A DNA stretch of 64,000 bases from Massariosphaeria phaeospora (lineage: Eukaryota > Ascomycota > Dothideomycetes > Pleosporales). Below the pieces are notes generated by a model, which saw only the letters and a program-made list of their open reading frames with translations, did no database searches and had not been told where the DNA came from. The stretch is taken from positions 1,674,001 to 1,738,000 of the forward strand of contig JAADJZ010000004.1 in the NCBI GenBank assembly GCA_011032825.1, written 5' to 3'. Below, piece by piece: positions 59,463-64,000 of this stretch (the first letter of the stretch is position 1; every line of letters starts with the position of its first letter). A program made the translations under genes and the position numbers.

Positions 59463-60465
59463 TCACAGCTCCCACGGCCGCTTCCTCTTCCATGTGGAGT
59501 CTACGAACGGCGACGCAGTCTGCATCGTGCCGGACCCGTCCGCGCGCGTGCGCTTGCTAGCGGATGGGGCTTGCGCTGTGCTGTCAGAGGGTGATGGGTA
59601 GGACGTATTAGGTTCGGGTGCGAGCATCTGGTTGTGTAAGGATGCGAGGGAGGAGAATGACGCGGCGGACTTGTTGGTGAATCCCCAATTTGAGTGGGAT
59701 CCCCGATTTGAGTGGGGCGTGGGGGCTCTAGCCGCGTGTTCGTGGTCGAGCGAGTCGGGAGAAGGGGGATAGCCGATGGCGGACCTGCCGCGTTTCAGAT
59801 GCCCGGTTGGAGCTTCGCGGAAGGGGTTCGTAGGCGCTGTGAGGGCTTCAGGCGGGGTTTGGTCGACGCTAGCTTCGGCCTCTAGCTCGCGCACCATGTA
59901 TGCCGGTGGGTGCATGTTCCTCTTTTTGGCGGGTTCATCCGGGGCCAACGCAGAGTACACAGTTGCGGGGCGGCCCCGGATGGCGAAGTCGTTGCGGTAC
60001 AGTTCCATGATGCGCAGGTGTGTTTGCTCGTTTATTGGGAGAGGCCACCAGTGCTGGGCGACATAGCGGCAGAGCTGGAGCTCCATGGCGCCTTGCTCTT
60101 GTGCCGGCAGGCCCTCGATGTGCTGGAGGATACAGAGGCCGATTGGACGCACGCGGTCGCGAAGGACGGCCGTATAGTCGGCGTAGTTGGGCTCTTCGGA
60201 ATCACCCTTAATTATCCTATCTGCTGCGTTTGATATTAGTGGGTAGTCAACATAGTCAGCAATGACTGCACGACTCTGATTGATCAATTAAATTACCCTT
60301 TGCACGAACACTCGTGTGGTGTGCTTTCGCAGCTGCTTTCTCGTTCTCGAAGGTGGCTCGTTTGAGCTTGGCGAGCGGCATGATGACGGGCATGAGGATC
60401 TTCTTGAGGGCGTGGACCTGCTCTGCAAGGAGCCTGGTGGAGGGACTGGCGGACTGTGTGTCCAT
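59463..60465 (-). CDS. Unrecognised conserved-looking protein
   Basis: Exons 60465-60297 and 60223-59463 give about 309 residues. The 73 bp intron (GTAATT..CGCAG) replaces a stretch with frames that would start inside it. The N-terminal half is helical and charged (LLAEQVHALKKILMPVIMPL, LAKLKRATFENEKAAAKAHH, DRIIKGDSEEPNYADYTAVL). It has a cysteine/tryptophan patch (LCRYVAQHWWPLP) and ends in a Ser/Pro-rich segment with a basic close (TRADGSG, STWKRKRPWEL) that could be a nuclear signal. I do not recognise a domain. The acceptor region CAGCAG allows two in-frame sites. The start is the first ATG after an in-frame stop upstream. Confidence 0.65.
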
Positions 60466-60775
60466 GGTGGTGGTGTTGCTAGAGATGCTCTGTCTGATGG
60501 CGGTGGAGAAGATGTTGTAGGCTGCCAGAGGGAGTTAAGGAGCTGAGAGTGATTGCTCTTGGCCGGGATATGGTCCATGGCGACTTCCGCAAGCTGGTTT
60601 CCAGGCGGTAACGGTGATCCTCTTGACCGTAGCGAGAATGCCAGCATCACGTTGGAAGATGGTGGTTGCCTTTGCAAAGTCCTGTCATAGTACCTGCAGT
60701 GTGTAACGTACAGTATCTCCGGCGAAATACACGGCCGGTGGGAGGCCCCACGCAGACCAGGCACGACCTGCTCGC

Positions 60776-61563
60776 TCACCGTCCTTCTTTCCACCCAAGC
60801 GGTATCAGCGCGGCGGCGACCTGATGGACGCCCCGCTCTGTCGCCAGCAGATTGAACTGCGCAGCGGCGTTGCGCGTGTCTTGTATCTCCAGACGGATGC
60901 CCAGGTCGTTGAGGTAGCGGCGCACGGCGGGTGCTATGGGCGTGACTTGGGGGCCGGTGCCGATGATGAGCAGATCTGTGTGCCAGGCGTTAGTCGCGCA
61001 AGCCTCAAAGCGTGGAAGCAGGCAACGGGCATACCAGGCTTCGGCCAGACCAGATCCAGGATGCCCCAGGCGCCGTGGTGCACCTCCCACAGGCCCTTTG
61101 CATTCTTCAGCCGCCCCGTCATTGCGTCGTCGCCAACCGCGCCGTCGGCCACGGTGCCCTCTGTGCGGCGCTCGTCCAGCCACGGCCGCCACCGGAAGGC
61201 CTCGCCGCCGACGAGCAGCACGCCGCTGCCCAGGATCCGGGTCTGGTTGTTGAGCGCGAAGCCGTTGTGCATGCAGGCGTCAATGGCCGTCGCGGGCGTC
61301 GTCGTGTTGCGCAGCACGTCGAGGGCGCCGAAGTCGGTCTGCGTGTCTTCGGTGCTGGCGGGCCCGCGGTCGCGCGATTTCGGCGGCGGCGAGGCGTGCT
61401 TTCGGATTGCTGTCCCGTGCAGCTGTCGATGTGAGGGGCCGTGTGGGGGAGGGCATGCAGCAATCGGTCGCAGTGGAGTGCGGCGGCAGGCCAAGAAGCG
61501 CCGAGCTGTCGGATTGAGCACCTTGGAGAGCGACCGGGCAGCGGCTGGAAGCGTGCGCTCCAT
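60776..61563 (-). CDS. NDUFAF3-like mitochondrial complex I assembly factor (DUF498)
   Basis: NDUFAF3 family proteins help assemble the membrane arm of NADH dehydrogenase in mitochondria. Exons 61563-61035 and 60975-60776 (59 bp intron, GTATGC, GACTAAC, CACAG) give about 242 residues. The first ~60 residues are rich in Arg, Ser, Ala and Pro and poor in acids (RSLSKVLNPTARRFLACRR), fitting a mitochondrial targeting peptide. The Mth938/DUF498 core is seen in TAIDACMHNGFALNNQTRIL, SGVLLVGGEAFRWRPWL and then, across the splice, LLIIGTGPQVTPIAPAVRRY, LGIRLEIQDTRNAAAQFNLL and VAAALIPLGW. These are the conserved blocks of the family. Assembly-factor function is inferred from orthology. Confidence 0.88.
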
Positions 61564-61935
61564 TTTCGGCTGCAGTCAGGGCGATGTGTGCACGAAGCAG
61601 AAGCTGAAGCTGAAGCCGATGCAGTGGCCACGGCGGCTGGCCATGTTCGTCATTGAAATAGTTTCGAGCTCGGACCCTCTGACGCGCTAGTGACCGTGAC
61701 CGCGCTGTGAAGGCTTTCACCTCCTTTCACCTCCACCATCCGCCAAGTCATAGTCCGATGTATCTACCAGGCATCCTAATGTCAAGGACATCCCATCGTT
61801 CTGCATCTCGACCAGTTTCACATATAGCGTCAATAGCCCCCAGTCCCTCTAGTAAGACAAGGTCAAATCACAGTTTCATTCATCATATCAAAGTCATCAT
61901 CTTGAGATCCAGTCCATTGCAGTTATAGTGTCTTC
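61564..61935. other. Intergenic, no gene seen
   Basis: This is the 5' flank of the NDUFAF3-like gene and the 3' flank of the hypothetical gene upstream. Nothing notable is visible. Confidence 0.45.
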
Positions 61936-62631
61936 TCAGTCATCCTCTTCATCCTCGCTGTCGGAATCAAACGCCGACGGCAGCATCGACGCGCTGAGCC
62001 TCGCCATCCCTCCTGCTCCTGCTCCCACTCCCAACTGCTTCCCCAGCACGCCCGCCGCACTCTGTGCCTCACACGGCCCACCCGACTTCAGCGACTCAGT
62101 CAGCAGCGAACTCGTCTTCGCGCCCCTAACCTCCTCTTTCCTGAACACGATGGGCGCCGTCCCCGACACTGACACCGACGACGCCGTCGCCCAGCTCCCA
62201 GAGCTCTGCTGCCGCCGGTGCTGCTGCTGCTGCTGCCGCTGCTGTCGGGTCGGCCGGTCCTGCGGCTTTCCCGGCACCAAGGGTTGCTCCGCTCCGAGAT
62301 AGCACCACTCGGTGGGCGGCGGGTTGTAGTCCGGCGTCGTTCCTTTGATGCCCCAGATGGTGGCCGCCGTCATCTCCTCGCTGGACTTGGAGCTTGTTGT
62401 CGAGGCGCTGAAGCGCGACCAGCTGCTGAAGCTTACGGCGCGCGACCCAGGCGGCGTCGGTGGCAGGCTGCCCCAGGGCCGCATCAGCTCGCGCATGGCT
62501 GCGTTGTGGGCTTGCGAGCAGGTTTTCCGCGGAGGCTGCTGAGGCCAGCTGTGGCAGCGGCGGAAAGGCGTGGTGGCGGGAGAAAAGGAGAGAGGGAGAG
62601 AAGAGTCGGTGGTGGCGGTTGGTCGAGACAT
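61936..62631 (-). CDS. Low-complexity hypothetical protein
   Basis: This is a single-exon frame of 231 residues. It is Ser/Thr/Pro-rich with a conserved-looking centre (TAATIWGIKGTTPDYNPPPT, EWCYLGAEQPLVPGKP), a glutamine run from CAG/CTG repeats and an acidic end SDSEDEEDD. I recognise no domain. Support is a clean ATG, a length unlikely to be chance and uneven low-complexity content typical of fungal regulatory proteins. An overlapping frame on the same strand (62126-62896) is rejected in its favour. Confidence 0.55.
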   Translation of the reverse strand: MSRPTATTDSSLPLSFSPATTPFRRCHSWPQQPPRKTCSQAHNAAMRELMRPWGSLPPTPPGSRAVSFSSWSRFSASTTSSKSSEEMTAATIWGIKGTTPDYNPPPTEWCYLGAEQPLVPGKPQDRPTRQQRQQQQQHRRQQSSGSWATASSVSVSGTAPIVFRKEEVRGAKTSSLLTESLKSGGPCEAQSAAGVLGKQLGVGAGAGGMARLSASMLPSAFDSDSEDEEDD

Positions 62632-64000
62632 GGTGACTGCGTGCTACGGCGAGTAATTGATGTGACGTGTAGGCGGACTTGCGCGTGCAAGCAACGAAGC
62701 GGAAACCGAAGGCTTGAGTGTAAGTCTTCAAGACGCAGACATGTAGTTGCCGAAAAGATCTGGTTCGAGCGACCGAGGGAAACACCGAAGCGATAGCAGT
62801 AGTAGTAGTCTGCAGCCGCCTGCCCAACAATAGGAAATCCGGCGTATTGAACAATGGCGTTTGTTGGCGCCGATCTCGCATTGTTCTCTCATTCACGCTC
62901 CGCTTTCACTGCTTCTTTCACCCTTCTCCACTTCACGCAAGCGAGGTCCCTTCTCCTCGGTATCTCAAAGAAAACTCAACTCAACTGAGCTAAATTGAAC
63001 TGCACTGAACTAGCTAACAAAGAACGCTTAGTGTTGCCACCGTTTGTGAGTCGCCAGTGCAGATGGGTGCACTTCGGTTCGATTGCGTAGGTGTATTCGG
63101 CGGTTGCGGCAGCTGAGCTGAACTGAAGCCTGAGCTGAGCTGTGCGTGCCGGTGGATATACAATATATTCACTTCGATCCGCCTGTCCTGTCTGTGGCAC
63201 ATACATGCATGCCTGCTTGCCTGCCTGGTGACTTCCTACTTCCTCCATCGCCCATCCACGGGACCTCCCTCCCATCCATCCATCCATCCATCCCACTCTG
63301 TACCCTATGCCCCGCCTTCCCTTCCCTTCCCTTCCCTTCCCTTCCCTTCCCTTCCACCCTATCAACAACCCCTTTCCTGCTCCCGCCCGCCCGCGCAATA
63401 TAAGCTGGCATCCCACATTCTAAAGTCGCATACAAAGTACGAAGGTATTTGGAAGAAACCCCGGACGGGTATGACGTGACGGGGAGAGGCGTCTGTGCTA
63501 CCCGCGCGTTGCGGCGGTGCGGCGTTGCACGAACTACACCCGCATCCGCAACCGCATCCGCATATGTACTGATTGCCTATTTGGGATTTGGGATTTTTGA
63601 ATTCGAGATGAGGGGTGAGAGGGGGCGCGTGATCATTTGGGCGGGATGTTTTGGGTAGGATTTTTTAGAGCGAGGGGAAGAGAAAGGAAAGGATAACTGG
63701 GTATGTGTGTGTGTGAGTGAGTGAGTGAGCGACTGAGTCGTAGGTTGTAAAACGCAGGTGGAATCTAGCCAGCGTGATTGCGGTAGATGCTCGTTGGTGC
63801 GTTGGATGCGCGCACGTTTTTTTTTCTTTATGAATGGAGAAAGGAGAAGCTTTCGACGAGGTGAGAAATGGGGTTCAAGTGGGGCAGGTAGGTAGGTAGA
63901 TAAGTAGGTAGACAGCAACACGGAGAGCAGAGTGGCAATGATTCTGCCTGCAAATGATCTGATATGCGAGCGTGATCACTGCAGCCCCTGCCTTACACAG
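62632..64000. other. Intergenic end of window
   Basis: No gene is seen. The stretch has (CTTCC) repeats of about eight units at 63315-63355, CATCC repeats just upstream, GAGT/GTGA repeats near 63710-63730 and TAGG/TAGA repeats near 63885-63912. Confidence 0.5.

Noticed and set aside
59463..60287. Start at 60287 (MINQSRAV...) for the hypothetical gene
   Set aside because: Those first residues come from a 73 bp intron; the upstream exon at 60465-60297 joins in phase and has better coding character.
62126..62896. A 256-codon frame overlapping the hypothetical gene at 61936-62631
   Set aside because: Low-complexity alternative frame on the same strand; the chosen frame has the better start and an acidic, protein-like end.

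Overview
The window is nuclear DNA of a filamentous ascomycete (Pezizomycotina). The evidence is many short introns (mostly 42 to 150 bp) with GTRNGT donors and CTAAC/CTGAC branch sites, a CRH-type GPI wall transglycosylase, a secreted dipeptidyl-peptidase V, a PTH11/rhodopsin-type membrane protein, a LaeA-like methyltransferase and a DUF3632-like protein. Gene content and style fit a Dothideomycete, but the species cannot be fixed from this sequence. There are no operons. Gene models below were assembled by hand from conserved protein motifs, splice signals and reading phase.

Layout. (1) 1-9250: the end of a DUF3632-like gene, then about 8.5 kb that is almost wholly decayed tandem repeat: a ~152-162 bp satellite (780-2300), very diverged ~210-230 bp repeats (2400-6700) and a ~55 bp minisatellite (6950-9250). 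(2) 10025-25029: a dense block with a CRH transglycosylase, DppV, an F-box protein, an exonuclease III-like protein with a frameshift, a type I metacaspase without prodomain, and the divergent pair RPD3 histone deacetylase / RPN11 proteasome deubiquitinase. (3) 25610-38147: a LaeA-like methyltransferase, an Hmt1-type vacuolar ABC half-transporter, and divergently from it an RTC1/WDR24 subunit of the SEA complex. (4) 38148-48676: gene-poor and degraded. It holds an undescribed ~432 bp inverted-repeat element carrying inverted minisatellites, one intact three-exon gene (ribosomal protein S21), a wrecked Yvh1-like dual-specificity phosphatase pseudogene, and a pseudogene with an internal tandem duplication. 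(5) 48677-62631: a rhodopsin-domain membrane protein, a Mup1-like amino-acid permease, an Rck2/Srk1-type kinase, an unrecognised protein, an NDUFAF3-like complex I assembly factor and a low-complexity hypothetical protein.

Most genes are unrelated housekeeping, signalling, transport and wall functions, and I see no biosynthetic cluster. The linkages that may matter are the short shared promoter of RPD3 and RPN11 and the divergent HMT1/RTC1 pair (vacuolar transport and vacuole-associated TORC1 control). The most unusual content is in the repeats, the inverted-repeat element and the pseudogenes.
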